Shown: piece after piece, positions 55,170 through 63,453 of the stretch | Layout of the letters: each line of letters opens with the position of its first letter | How positions within the stretch are numbered: the stretch's first letter is position 1 | Source: Acidithiobacillus ferridurans | Lineage (GTDB): Bacteria > Pseudomonadota > Gammaproteobacteria > Acidithiobacillales > Acidithiobacillaceae | Assembly: GCF_003966655.1 (NCBI RefSeq) | Contig: NZ_AP018795.1 | Location: forward strand, 744,001 to 808,000 | Length of the DNA: 64,000 nucleotides | Direction of reading: 5' to 3' | The notes under the pieces: generated by a model | Told to the model about the DNA's origin: nothing | Seen by the model: the letters and a program-made list of their open reading frames with translations, nothing else | Database searches by the model: none | Position numbers and translations under genes: made by a program

Positions 55170-55631
55170 GTGGGTAGCATAGATCAGATCATGCAACACG
55201 ACCATGAACGGCTGGACGCGCTTCTGGAAGCCTGCGCTACCGCCGTGCAGGAGAGTCGATGGCAAGATGCTGCCGGGCTTTTGGAACAGTTTCGTCGCGG
55301 CATCGTGGAGGGACATATGTTCGTGGAGGAAACGATGCTGTTTCCCGCATTCGAAGCGCTGGAGGGTGGCGACGAGCATTCCCTGACGGCCTTGCTGCGC
55401 AAAGGGCATCAGGACCTGCAGGTGTTCTTTCAAGAGATGGCCGAGGCCATAGAGGCGCAGGATGCCGAGGAGTTCAACGACTTCCTGAGCACGGTGCAGA
55501 CCATTCTCAAGCAGCATGACGCCAGGGAGGAGGCGGAACTCTATCCCCATCTGGCGGACGCCCTGCCGGATCACGGCGCCGCCGCAGCGCAGCGCATAGC
55601 AGATGGACCAAGGGAGAAAGGGAATGAGTGA
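55170..55631 (+). CDS. Hemerythrin HHE-domain protein
   Basis: A 153-residue four-helix protein starting at GTG 55170, seven bases after AAGGAG. Diiron ligands appear as His10/His12 (QHDHERL), His49 and Glu53 (EGHMFVEET), His80 (KGHQDL) and His115 with Glu119 nearby (KQHDAREEAELYP). Bacterial HHE proteins sense or store oxygen or nitric oxide, or repair iron-sulfur centres (YtfE/RIC-like). It overlaps the start of the GcvH-like gene by eight bases, so the two are probably made together. Confidence 0.88.
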   Translation: MGSIDQIMQHDHERLDALLEACATAVQESRWQDAAGLLEQFRRGIVEGHMFVEETMLFPAFEALEGGDEHSLTALLRKGHQDLQVFFQEMAEAIEAQDAEEFNDFLSTVQTILKQHDAREEAELYPHLADALPDHGAAAAQRIADGPREKGNE

Positions 55632-56070
55632 GTTTCAAGGCTGCCAGTTGCCGGAAGACCTCCATTATGATCTGGACTATGTCTGGGCACGTCCCGAGGA
55701 GGATGGCACCTTCACCATCGGCGTCACCGATCCGGCCCAGACAATGTCGGGGCGCTTGCAAAAGGCCCGCATCAAAAAGGTGGGCACCCACCTGGAGGCC
55801 GGTCGACACGTGGCCACCCTGGAGAGTGGCAAATGGGCCGGCGGCGTCCCGGTGCCTTTTGCCGGGACGGTGATAGCGCGCAACGACACGTTGCTGGAAA
55901 ATCCCCATTTCATCAACATCGACCCCTACGGCGATGCCTGGATCGCACGGGTGCAGCCTGACGATCCGGCCACGGCCCTGGAGCGCCTCCATACCGGCCC
56001 GGATGCCGTCGCGGCACTCCAGGCCTGGATCAAGCGCTATGACGTGCAATGCATGCGCTGTTCCGACTAA
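55624..56070 (+). CDS. GcvH-like lipoyl-domain protein
   Basis: A 148-residue protein with the GcvH fold: DLDYVWARPEEDGTFTIGVT at the N-terminus and a lipoyl-lysine hairpin where LESGKWAGG replaces the usual LESVKA, so Lys70 is the likely lipoylation site. The C-terminus ends YDVQCMRCSD with two Cys, absent from true GcvH. No other glycine-cleavage gene is present. In sulfur oxidisers, GcvH-like lipoate-binding proteins (LbpA) serve the sHdr sulfur-oxidation pathway, which may be the better comparison. Coupled to the hemerythrin gene. Confidence 0.82.
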   Translation: MSEFQGCQLPEDLHYDLDYVWARPEEDGTFTIGVTDPAQTMSGRLQKARIKKVGTHLEAGRHVATLESGKWAGGVPVPFAGTVIARNDTLLENPHFINIDPYGDAWIARVQPDDPATALERLHTGPDAVAALQAWIKRYDVQCMRCSD

Positions 56071-56160
56071 GGCGCCGACGCTCGTTCGTTGGCTGGTTTT
56101 CTGCAAACACTCCCGTCCGACGATATGCGGAAGCTTACGAACCGGCTGCCCGGAATAACC

Positions 56161-56670
56161 TCATGGAGATATGCCGTTGCGGTGCCGACGCGGCCAATGA
56201 TCGATGATGCTGAACGCCAGATGCAGTATCCACAACAACAACAGAAAGGCGGCCAGTGTGCGGTGCCAGGGCAGGAGATCTCCCGCTCCCCGCCACAGCA
56301 GGATACCCAGGATCACGGTCACGCTCGCCAGGAGCAGAAAGACCCCCGCCACAGCGGCGTCCAGCCCCTCGCGCAGGAGGGTGCCGTCGCGCCCCAAATG
56401 GCGCCACTGGCGAACGACCCGCCGCCGTGTCGTCGCCGAAAGTAGAAAGATCCGCGCCGCACTCCGCCGACCTGCCCCAGAGCCAAGGAGCCAGGACCAT
56501 TCACCGGCAAGGAAAAGCGCGGCAACCAGGCCGTCGATGATGTGGAAGGGCAGAAGCCAGATCCAGCCCAAGGCCAGGAGCAAACCCGAGGCGAGTTGCA
56601 GGGTCACCGTCAACACCACGCCGAGGAGCAGGAATATGGCCCAGGTCGGCCGACGCTCATCCCTCGCCAT
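56161..56670 (-). CDS. Membrane protein with helix-borne His residues, function unknown
   Basis: A 169-residue protein from MARDERRPTW (56670). Four hydrophobic segments: TWAIFLLLGVVLTVTLQLAS, GWIWLLPFHIIDGLVAALFL, AVAGVFLLLASVTVILGILL and LAAFLLLLWILHLAFSIIDH. His residues fall within helices 2 and 4 and before helix 4 (LLPWHRTL), as in b-type haem proteins, but I cannot assign it to the cytochrome b561/ferric reductase families. It lies at the end of the minus-strand tad run. A longer in-frame extension exists without better signals. Confidence 0.55.
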   Translation of the reverse strand: MARDERRPTWAIFLLLGVVLTVTLQLASGLLLALGWIWLLPFHIIDGLVAALFLAGEWSWLLGSGAGRRSAARIFLLSATTRRRVVRQWRHLGRDGTLLREGLDAAVAGVFLLLASVTVILGILLWRGAGDLLPWHRTLAAFLLLLWILHLAFSIIDHWPRRHRNGISP

Positions 56671-56811
56671 TGCGCCAGATCCTGCCCGAGCGGCGCCCGG
56701 CGTCAACCAAAAGGCTTTCGGCCACGGGGAACGCATCGGCACGCAGGCATTGGTGTAAGACGGCATACATGGCACAGGTCCCCAGTCCAGCGACCGTCTT
56801 CTTCCAATCAG

Positions 56812-57174
56812 TCAAGGACGCAATGATGCAACCCGCCACGTAAAACACTGTCCCGAAACCACTCCATGACGTTCAACACCGCCTGCCGCCACCTCCAGCG
56901 TCACGCGGGCGCCCCGGCAGGATTTAAGCCGCCATGGCCTGACACGCGAATGGCACGCCAACACCTTCAGATCGGCATCCAGGAAAACGATATCGATGGG
57001 GAAACGCATACCCGCGGTGTGTACACTCCCGCAAGCAGTCAGCAACAACCCCTGCTGATCAGCGAGCCCGGCCTTGCCCAGCAAACCCTGCAAACGGTCG
57101 AGAAAACTGTCCGCCATCTGCACCTCAGACCAGAGCACCTGATCACCCCGACAAACTACGCCTTGTTGTGTCAA
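56812..57174 (-). CDS. DUF192-family protein
   Basis: A 120-residue protein with the DUF192 core: FLDRLQGLLGKAGLADQQGL, then SVHTAGMRFPIDIVFLDADL and a hydrophobic C-terminal strand region ending VERHGVVSGQCFTW. The family folds as a beta barrel of unknown role and often sits next to pilus or export genes. Its ATG overlaps the tadC stop by four bases (ATGA), so it belongs to the tadB-tadC transcript. Confidence 0.85.
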   Translation of the reverse strand: MTQQGVVCRGDQVLWSEVQMADSFLDRLQGLLGKAGLADQQGLLLTACGSVHTAGMRFPIDIVFLDADLKVLACHSRVRPWRLKSCRGARVTLEVAAGGVERHGVVSGQCFTWRVASLRP

Positions 57175-58052
57175 AAGCCGCCTTCCTGAAGAAACTTCAT
57201 GTAGATGACAAAAGCTAGCATCAAAAAGGTGATGGGAAAAATGAAGACGAGCAGTGGCGCCAGCAACTTGACCGGGGCCTCCAGCGCCATTTTTTCGGCG
57301 CGCAGGAAACGCTCTTCGCGCCGCTGTTCCGCCTGCGCCCGCAACGCTGGCCCCAGATCACCACCCCGATCTTCCGACTGAATCAGCGCACTGACCAGAC
57401 TCCGGACCTCCGGCAACGGAACTCGCTCGCCAAAGCGCCGGAAAATGTCTGTCTTCGATGTCCCCGCGCGCAAATCGCGGATCATGACACCGAACTCATT
57501 ACGCAACGGACCCGGAGGCCCCTTATCCACCGCCACTTGCATGGCGCCGGTCAAATTCAGCCCGCCCTCGATCATCAGAGTGATAAAATCGAGATAAACG
57601 GGCAGATCCTTGAGAATCAGCCGCCCCCGCCGCCGGGATTGCTCAACAAGCCACAGATCGGGATAAAAACTGCCGATAAACACGGCCAGCAGGCTCAGCC
57701 AGAGATTAAAAACTCCTAGCGCCATGTAGAGTAAAAAGATAAAAATCAATGGAGCCAGAGTGCCGACCCATTTGAGCGCCACGAACTCTCGAGCATTGAG
57801 CATATAATGAACGCCCGCTCGCTGTAATCGCTGGTGGATGCGCAGCAGAAGGCGGTCCGGAATAAAAATAATCACCGTGGACCGGATGAATTGCACAAGG
57901 GGCCAGAACAGGCGTAACTCCTTTGGCAGGGGGTCCATATAATCCCGCAGTGAAGGCTCCATCTGCCGCACCAGCACCCCCAGCGCATAGACCAAAAGCC
58001 CGACGGAAATCCCGGTGACGAGGGCTACTGACAGTGTCCATGGCGTACTCAT
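57171..58052 (-). CDS. tadC: TadC-like pilus assembly inner-membrane protein
   Basis: A 293-residue T2SF-domain protein. Four predicted helices (near the N-terminus, around LIFIFLLYMALGVFNLWL, and LAPLLVFIFPITFLMLAFV near the end) flank the cytosolic T2SF core (DLPVYLDFITLMIEGGLNLT, then FGERVPLPEVRSLVSALIQS). Together with TadB it forms the platform of type IVc (Flp) pili. Overlaps tadB by four bases and the DUF192 gene by four. Confidence 0.9.
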   Translation of the reverse strand: MSTPWTLSVALVTGISVGLLVYALGVLVRQMEPSLRDYMDPLPKELRLFWPLVQFIRSTVIIFIPDRLLLRIHQRLQRAGVHYMLNAREFVALKWVGTLAPLIFIFLLYMALGVFNLWLSLLAVFIGSFYPDLWLVEQSRRRGRLILKDLPVYLDFITLMIEGGLNLTGAMQVAVDKGPPGPLRNEFGVMIRDLRAGTSKTDIFRRFGERVPLPEVRSLVSALIQSEDRGGDLGPALRAQAEQRREERFLRAEKMALEAPVKLLAPLLVFIFPITFLMLAFVIYMKFLQEGGF

Positions 58053-58900
58053 ACCTCAATGCTCACGATTTTTCGAATCCAGAAATAGCCGAGCACCTCA
58101 AACAGGATGGCGATGGCAAGCACTGCCCAGCCCCGTATGGTATTGAACAGCGCACCCATGGCCTGTGGCTCGATCTGCAGGAGCGCAAAAACAACCAAAG
58201 CCGGTAATATGGTCATCACCATACCCTGAAGGCGGCCTTGTGCCGTCAATGCTTGAATCTTCTGCTCCATCATCAATCGTTTGCGGATGGTATGTCCCAG
58301 TCGCGCCACCGTTTCGGCAAGATTGCCCCCCACCTCTCGACTGATGCGCAGCGCCGAGGATACCAGTTGCACATCCTGCGACGGTACCCGTCGCGCCAGA
58401 TGGTCTATGGCGTCCTCGAAGGCAACCCCCAGACGTTGCTCCCGCACCACCAGCGCTAGCTCTTGGCTGATGGGTGGGCTCAGATCACGGGAAAGCCCCT
58501 CCATGGCTTGCTGCAGGTTGGCGCCACCGCGCAAGCTGCCAGCCAGCATCATAAGAGCATCCGGCAGTTGGACATGCAGACGATCCAAACGCCGCTTCCG
58601 CAACCAGCGCAACGCAAAACGCGGCAGCAATGCGGCGAGGGTAGCCGCTGCAATGACCAACACCGGCGAACCCAGCAACAGCCAGGCCGTGAGCGGTAAA
58701 ATCAGCACCAGCGCCACATTTAGCTTCCACAACAGATCAGGGTCCGCAAAGATGAACAACTCTGACAACCTGACCTGCCCATCGCGAGCGAAGGTCGCCC
58801 GCCCCTTCACCAAAGCCTGCCGGGTTGCCTCCAGAGCCACCAAAACAAATCCGGCCACCGCAGCGAACACCAGAATACCCAGTATATTTTGGTCTACCAT
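58049..58900 (-). CDS. tadB: TadB-like pilus assembly inner-membrane protein
   Basis: A 283-residue T2SF-domain protein starting MVDQNILGILVF (58900) after GGAGGAG. Helices at the N-terminus, near the middle (LLGSPVLVIAAATLAALLPR) and C-terminus (GWAVLAIAILFEVLGYFWI) surround a cytosolic domain with LPDALMMLAGSLRGGANLQQ and EVGGNLAETVARLGHTIRKR. First gene of the minus-strand run tadB-tadC-DUF192; the ATPase tadA and secretin rcpA are not in the window. Confidence 0.9.
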   Translation of the reverse strand: MVDQNILGILVFAAVAGFVLVALEATRQALVKGRATFARDGQVRLSELFIFADPDLLWKLNVALVLILPLTAWLLLGSPVLVIAAATLAALLPRFALRWLRKRRLDRLHVQLPDALMMLAGSLRGGANLQQAMEGLSRDLSPPISQELALVVREQRLGVAFEDAIDHLARRVPSQDVQLVSSALRISREVGGNLAETVARLGHTIRKRLMMEQKIQALTAQGRLQGMVMTILPALVVFALLQIEPQAMGALFNTIRGWAVLAIAILFEVLGYFWIRKIVSIEV

Positions 58901-59230
58901 CCGCTCCTCCACCCATTTTTCGATCCGATTACCGATTCCCGACGAATCGCACCAATACCCCGTATGTGACGTCAGCTTCCACCCATTACCTCTGGCGCCG
59001 ACATGTTTTCTGCATTAAAACACAATCCACAGATCAGAAACAGATATTCTATAATCACGCACTATAAATTGTATTTCACTGTATTTGTTTGTTATTTTAA
59101 CATCAACTCAAAAATAATAGCTTTACAATAGCCATTATAGTGAGCCGCTTTGGTACATATTGACATCGGCACCAAGGGCGGTACTATCGCATCATAGTAT
59201 AAATTAATCTCCATATCGGAGGGAGCGAAT
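58901..59230. other. AT-rich divergent intergenic region between tadB and the regulator gene
   Basis: These 330 bases are far more AT-rich than their surroundings, especially 59010-59220. They carry a good plus-strand promoter (59160-59187) and probably a minus-strand promoter for tadB that I cannot place with confidence. No coding sequence is supported. Confidence 0.6.
59160..59187 (+). promoter_or_regulatory. Sigma70-like promoter of the LuxR/OmpA transcript
   Basis: TTGACA (59160-59165), a 16-base spacer and TACTAT (59182-59187) lie 44 bases upstream of the regulator start. Confidence 0.6.
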
Positions 59231-59920
59231 ATGTGGCTGAACCTACTGGCCCAACCCGCGGCGTGCGGCGCGGGTCCTGCACTGAAATGCTATGCATTGG
59301 GAAGATCCCCCACGGAAATCGCCAAAGGATGGCGAGAGCAGGGCTGGTTCCGACAAATCAAAGTCTATCGCCTGCACCGTCATTGCAAAGGCTGGCAGAC
59401 GACTTCCTGGTGGCGCTACCCCGCCGGACGCTGGCCTGCCCTGCCCCGGGAGCTGATCGTCCGGGCGCAGCGCGAGGCCACAGCCGGGAATCCACACCCC
59501 TACTGCATCACAACGTCCTCGCAACTCGCGATGAGTATCCTCTGCAACCTCGCGCCCATGCAGATCGCGTTATGCCACCTGGAGATCACCAGGCAACTAA
59601 GCCATACGGAACTTAGGGATATCCAGGCAGAGTTATTAATTCTCTACACTTCCCTCGAAACCAAAGAACCTTTCCATCCCGAACTCACCCCGACGGACTT
59701 ACGTATTGCCCAAATGCTGGTAGAGGGAATCGGCCAGAATGAGATTGCGGCTCAGATTGGCCAAAGTGAAAGCACCATTCGCTCCCGGATCGCCGTCATG
59801 TGCAGACGGCACGGGGTACCCAACCGCAGGATGCTCTTGGCCCGCCTACTCAAAACCATCGAAAACAAGGGATCTGGGAGTAAACGATCGTTTCCGAACC
59901 AATTGTCACAATCGGAGTGA
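59231..59920 (+). CDS. LuxR-type transcriptional regulator
   Basis: A 229-residue protein; start ATG 59231 follows GGAGGGAG by five bases. The C-terminal helix-turn-helix (about 150-205) reads LTPTDLRIAQMLVEGIGQNE and then SESTIRSRIAVMCRRHGVPN, as in LuxR/FixJ output domains. The N-terminal 140 residues (rich in Trp and Arg) match no sensor domain I know; no phosphoacceptor Asp pattern or autoinducer pocket is obvious. It lies head-to-head with tadB and just before the OmpA-like and pilin genes, so it probably controls pilus expression. It overlaps a GTG of the next gene by four bases. Confidence 0.85.
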   Translation: MWLNLLAQPAACGAGPALKCYALGRSPTEIAKGWREQGWFRQIKVYRLHRHCKGWQTTSWWRYPAGRWPALPRELIVRAQREATAGNPHPYCITTSSQLAMSILCNLAPMQIALCHLEITRQLSHTELRDIQAELLILYTSLETKEPFHPELTPTDLRIAQMLVEGIGQNEIAAQIGQSESTIRSRIAVMCRRHGVPNRRMLLARLLKTIENKGSGSKRSFPNQLSQSE

Positions 59921-59925
59921 AAAGC

Positions 59926-61068
59926 ATGCGCACGTTTATCCTGCGACTCAGCCTGGTACCGCTTTTATTCACCGGCCCTGCTCTTGCACTGGACGAACCT
60001 GGACAGGACTTGCCCTATCTAGGACGTTACCCTGGCAGCGTCATTGACGGGTACAAAACCACCCATTATGACCAGATCACCGTGCCTCTCGGCCCGTTGG
60101 GCAAAAATGGTTTGACCCGTTCTGAGACCGTAGCGGGTCAGGTGACGTACATTCGTTACAACGTACCCGAAGACCGCTCCCCCTTGGAATTCATCCTCAA
60201 CTACCAACAGGCCCTGCAGCACGCAGGATTTCACATCCTATGGCAATGTGCCAACCTTGGCTGTAGAGTCAACAACGACGCCCCAGTAAACACTCTCCTA
60301 TGGCGCGGCGCGCCAACCAATTACCAGGGGAATGTAGAGAACTTTTTATTTGAGAACGGTCGGATGTTGACCGCCGAGCATCACGCCACCGATGGCGTAC
60401 GTACCCTGATTTTCATTAATGATAACACGTTGTTTGGACACTCCCAGATCGCTTCAGTGTATTCGGTGCAAACCAAACCCATGCAAGGCGGTTTAGTCAG
60501 CAGCGATGCCGGACACTTGACCAGTGCGGGCATGGCCGATGCCCTGGCTCAGCACGGCCGCTTCACCATGCACCTGCCCTTCGATTTCAACCAGGCGACC
60601 TTACGCGCGGATGCCCAATCCAGCATCATGGCGTTATTTCAGCTTATGCAGCAGCATCCTCCCCTGCGGGTACGCCTAGACGGGCATACCGATCCGGTAG
60701 GCACCGCCACCTATAACCAGAAGCTGTCGCTGAACCGCGCTCTAGCCGTAAAATCAGCGTTGACAGCGCAAGGTATAGATGGTCGGCGTATTGAGGTCAC
60801 CGGGTACGGAGCCTCACGTCCGATAGCATCTAACAGTACCGACGACGGCCGGGCAAAAAATCGTAGGGTCGAAGTGGTCGCCCTCACTCCCGGCGCCACC
60901 GCCGGACTCCGGCCCGCAAGCGTGCCACCACCCACCATAGCATCTGCCCCAACCGAAATCCCCGGTGCTGCACTGGCGGCCAATGTCTTGGACACTGCCC
61001 GCAGCGAAACCAACTATCAGATACAGCAGGGCGTACGCAACCTGATTCAGGGCGTATTTGGAAACTGA
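59926..61068 (+). CDS. OmpA-family outer-membrane/peptidoglycan-anchoring protein
   Basis: A 380-residue protein starting MRTFILRLSLVPLLFTGPAL (59926), eight bases after CGGAG; GTG 59917 is an alternative. Signal peptide with cleavage after ALA. A middle domain (about 25-190, DUF4892-like in feel) is followed by the OmpA C-terminal domain: FDFNQATLRADAQSSIMALF, DGHTDPVGTATYNQKLSLNR and IEVTGYGASRPIASNSTDDG with RAKNRRVEV. The tail is Pro/Ala-rich. In tad loci such a protein (TadF/RcpB-like neighbour or CpaD companion) may hold the secretin to peptidoglycan. Terminator follows. Confidence 0.87.
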   Translation: MRTFILRLSLVPLLFTGPALALDEPGQDLPYLGRYPGSVIDGYKTTHYDQITVPLGPLGKNGLTRSETVAGQVTYIRYNVPEDRSPLEFILNYQQALQHAGFHILWQCANLGCRVNNDAPVNTLLWRGAPTNYQGNVENFLFENGRMLTAEHHATDGVRTLIFINDNTLFGHSQIASVYSVQTKPMQGGLVSSDAGHLTSAGMADALAQHGRFTMHLPFDFNQATLRADAQSSIMALFQLMQQHPPLRVRLDGHTDPVGTATYNQKLSLNRALAVKSALTAQGIDGRRIEVTGYGASRPIASNSTDDGRAKNRRVEVVALTPGATAGLRPASVPPPTIASAPTEIPGAALAANVLDTARSETNYQIQQGVRNLIQGVFGN

Positions 61069-61099
61069 CTACATACACCTTCCGGACCACCATCACCAG

Positions 61100-61131
61100 A
61101 AGCGCCGAAACTTTTCTCCGGCGCTTTTTTT
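61100..61131 (+). terminator. Rho-independent terminator after the OmpA-like gene
   Basis: AAGCGCCG (61100-61107) and CGGCGCTT (61119-61126) form a perfect 8-bp stem with an 11-base loop, followed by a T run to 61131. It separates the regulator/OmpA transcript from the pilin transcript. Confidence 0.9.
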
Positions 61132-61352
61132 ATGTCGTAACACCAGGCAATTTTAGCACCACCATAAAGTTACACAATGGCATACAGGCACGTTTACACT
61201 AATGTTACATATCGTCGCCCAATTTGACTATTACTAATATCTATTCGTGTTGTTCACGCTCAGAGTACCATGGTTTCAACCCACCTCACAGCTCCGGATT
61301 CACACCATTTTTTATAACGATATGGGAGTACCACTGATAATCATTGTATTCA

Positions 61353-61358
61353 TATAAT
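61353..61358 (+). promoter_or_regulatory. Candidate -10 element for the pilin gene
   Basis: A consensus TATAAT with no good -35 at 17 bases; activation by a regulator, perhaps the adjacent LuxR-type protein, would explain that. Weak on its own. Confidence 0.35.
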
Positions 61359-61455
61359 TACAAAATATGTTCAGTGATTACCGACCATATTGCGCGACTA
61401 ATTTACCTATGCTTGAATGAGGTCGTGGTAGTCATCAATCCTTTCAGGAGAACCC

Positions 61456-61734
61456 ATGAAACCAAACTTCGCCACTCCAATATTTCAGGCAGAACGCGGA
61501 CAAGGCATGACAGAATATCTGATTATCGTCGCTCTTATCGCTATCACTGGTATTGCCGTATATTCGTTCTTCGGTCAGACCTTGCGTCATCAGATGGCAG
61601 GAATATCCCAGGAATTATCTGGTAAAAAGGCAGACTCTGAGATTGGATTAGCCCAAGGTACCGCCGGAGAGGCGACGAACAACGCGGGCAAGCAGAAGAA
61701 CATGAGCGATTACAAATCGGATATGGGTAAGTAA
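61456..61734 (+). CDS. Flp-like pilin subunit
   Basis: A 92-residue protein; AGGAG lies five bases before ATG 61456. A short basic leader ends in RGQGMTEYLIIVALIAITGI, the Flp/type IVb processing site (cleavage after the Gly before Met-Thr-Glu-Tyr) and hydrophobic helix. The usual Flp pilin is about 55-70 residues; here a polar C-terminal tail of about 50 residues (AGISQELSGKKADSEIGLAQ, with many Asn, Gly, Lys) extends it. It should polymerise as the pilus fibre after a TadV-type peptidase trims it; that peptidase is not in the window. Confidence 0.82.
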   Translation: MKPNFATPIFQAERGQGMTEYLIIVALIAITGIAVYSFFGQTLRHQMAGISQELSGKKADSEIGLAQGTAGEATNNAGKQKNMSDYKSDMGK

Positions 61735-61828
61735 TTTTCTCTTCGCAGGACGGGGCATACCCCGTCCGTAATCTGCGGCTATACCTCCCGGTATGCCGTG
61801 ACTATAACATATATTTTGGGGAGATGCA

Positions 61829-63439
61829 GTGTTTCCTATTCCTCGATCACGAGACGACTCTCCTGTCGCGGTAAGGCATGTAGAATCCGGACAGGCCGCG
61901 TTATTCTCTGCCCTTCTGATTCCCGTAGTGTTATTGGCGGCACTCTTCGTATTCAACACCGGACAACTATCCGCCATCAAACTGAAAACCCAGAATGCCG
62001 CCGATGCGGCCGCTTTCTCCGCTATGCAAATGGAAGCACGAGAACTCAATTTCATCTCCTACACCAACCGTGCAATGGTTGCCAATCAGGTGGCTATCGG
62101 GCAAACCATCAGCCTGGTTTCGTGGGCACATTATGTAAAAAGTCTTGGCCTGAACATTCAGAGAGCCGGCACAATTGCTTCTTTCATACCCTACGTTGGT
62201 CAAGCAATAATGATGATTACCAATGGTATTGCCAAAGCCGCAACCTTGCTGGATCAAAGCGTTTCCAACGCTGCCAAGGTGGCTCTTCCCGCTCTGGATA
62301 TCGCCGATGCCGCACTTAGCGGTGCGCAAGAAATCTATCATCTATCCAACGGCGCTTTTGATCCCGGAACAGACAACAGCAAAGCAGGAGGCGCGATGAC
62401 CGCAGTGGCTGAGCAGGTAATCAAAATCCATGATCCGGATGCCCGATTAAACGCCATTCTTTTAGCAAGCAATCTTGGGCAGTATTTCAAAAATCGTAGC
62501 GACCTTATCCAGCGTTGGGGAGGAGATAAGAATAGAGCGCAGGCACGCATGGCTTATATGATCAATGCCTCACGGGATGGGTTTACGGCGGCTCGGAATG
62601 ATTTGCCGACACCGTTGCGTTTCTTTAGCTCACCAAATTTGTGGAGTTTTGGATGGGAATTTCGCCGTGCGGGCGGAACGCAGTTGGCCCCCAACCGAGA
62701 TGGTCGTTATGTCTGGTCTGGGATGGATACACTGTCTTTCCACTACTGGCAGAGGAAAGCGGCACTTTTTGGCGGAAAGAAATGGTCTGAAATACCTTTA
62801 GGTTACGGTGCCTCGCAGACCGGTAATGGTAACAATTTTTCATACCCCAGCAACTACACCGAAACCCGGGCACAACCGCAAATGCATTTCCCCGCCGATG
62901 ACCGCAACGCGCTTTTACCGGCCTATCAAAATTCCTGGAATGCCAATTCCGGCGCCTCTCGCATCGCCGCCAGTCTGCACCCGGAGGACCAGAACGGCAT
63001 GGGCAGCACAGCACTTAAACGCCCCGGCGGCGATAGTAGTCGCGCGACGGCGGGTGGGATTACCCGTTACTGGGACTTCAATCGTCGCAACCAAAAACTC
63101 GTGGACGCCAACGGCGATCCATCAGACATCATGCCATTTTACACGGTGGTCGTGGAGCATGCACGGGGAAGTGTTCGGGATGCAGCAAACGCCCTGCGCA
63201 TCCATCAAATGGCATCTCGCCAGGATATCAACTTGGTATTGCCGCAAAAGGCGCTAGAAGGTCAGGTACGCGCCGTTGCAAAAGCACAGGCCTACTTCCG
63301 TCATCCTGCGCCCATCTGGCAACGGAACGATAGATTCTATGAAAGAGGCAACCTGTTCAGCCCCTTCTGGGAAGCCCGTCTCGTCGACTTAGACGCGACT
63401 GACCGTATGCAATACGCCGCCATGCTCGGTCTGCACTAA
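61829..63439 (+). CDS. TadE/TadG-like pilus-associated protein
   Basis: A 536-residue protein starting at GTG 61829, six bases after GGGGAG. The N-terminus RHVESGQAALFSALLIPVVL and the next segment AALFVFNTGQLSAIKLKTQN, then ADAAAFSAMQMEARELNFIS, are the hydrophobic-helix and helical region of TadE/TadG-like (Flp pilus assembly) minor pseudopilins. A transmembrane helix is followed by a large periplasmic domain rich in Asn, Arg and aromatic residues (RRAGGTQLAPNRDGRYVWSG; LGYGASQTGNGNNFSYPSNY). It is far larger than TadE (about 170). May act as a tip or anchor protein. Confidence 0.8.
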   Translation: MFPIPRSRDDSPVAVRHVESGQAALFSALLIPVVLLAALFVFNTGQLSAIKLKTQNAADAAAFSAMQMEARELNFISYTNRAMVANQVAIGQTISLVSWAHYVKSLGLNIQRAGTIASFIPYVGQAIMMITNGIAKAATLLDQSVSNAAKVALPALDIADAALSGAQEIYHLSNGAFDPGTDNSKAGGAMTAVAEQVIKIHDPDARLNAILLASNLGQYFKNRSDLIQRWGGDKNRAQARMAYMINASRDGFTAARNDLPTPLRFFSSPNLWSFGWEFRRAGGTQLAPNRDGRYVWSGMDTLSFHYWQRKAALFGGKKWSEIPLGYGASQTGNGNNFSYPSNYTETRAQPQMHFPADDRNALLPAYQNSWNANSGASRIAASLHPEDQNGMGSTALKRPGGDSSRATAGGITRYWDFNRRNQKLVDANGDPSDIMPFYTVVVEHARGSVRDAANALRIHQMASRQDINLVLPQKALEGQVRAVAKAQAYFRHPAPIWQRNDRFYERGNLFSPFWEARLVDLDATDRMQYAAMLGLH

Positions 63440-63453
63440 CCTGAGGACAATCC

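Larger units (their letters stand above)
61069..61455. other. Intergenic leader upstream of the pilin gene
   Basis: 387 bases with a terminator at its left end (61100-61131) and no supported gene. The region 61340-61400 is AT-rich and contains TATAAT (61353-61358), a likely -10 element about 100 bases before the pilin start, inside a short inverted repeat (TTGTA ... TACAA). A long untranslated pilin leader is therefore likely. Confidence 0.5.

Noticed and set aside
56657-56848. A 63-codon minus-strand frame (GTG 56848) between the DUF192 and membrane-protein genes
   Set aside because: Plausible composition and a possible coupling to the next gene, but no ribosome binding site, overlap with the end of the DUF192 gene and no family resemblance.
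61190-61260. Sigma54 promoter for the pilin operon
   Set aside because: No GG/GC pair with the required 10-base spacing was found.
61344-61625. A 93-codon plus-strand frame across the pilin start
   Set aside because: It overlaps the pilin in another frame and lacks a ribosome binding site; the pilin reading has clear family motifs.
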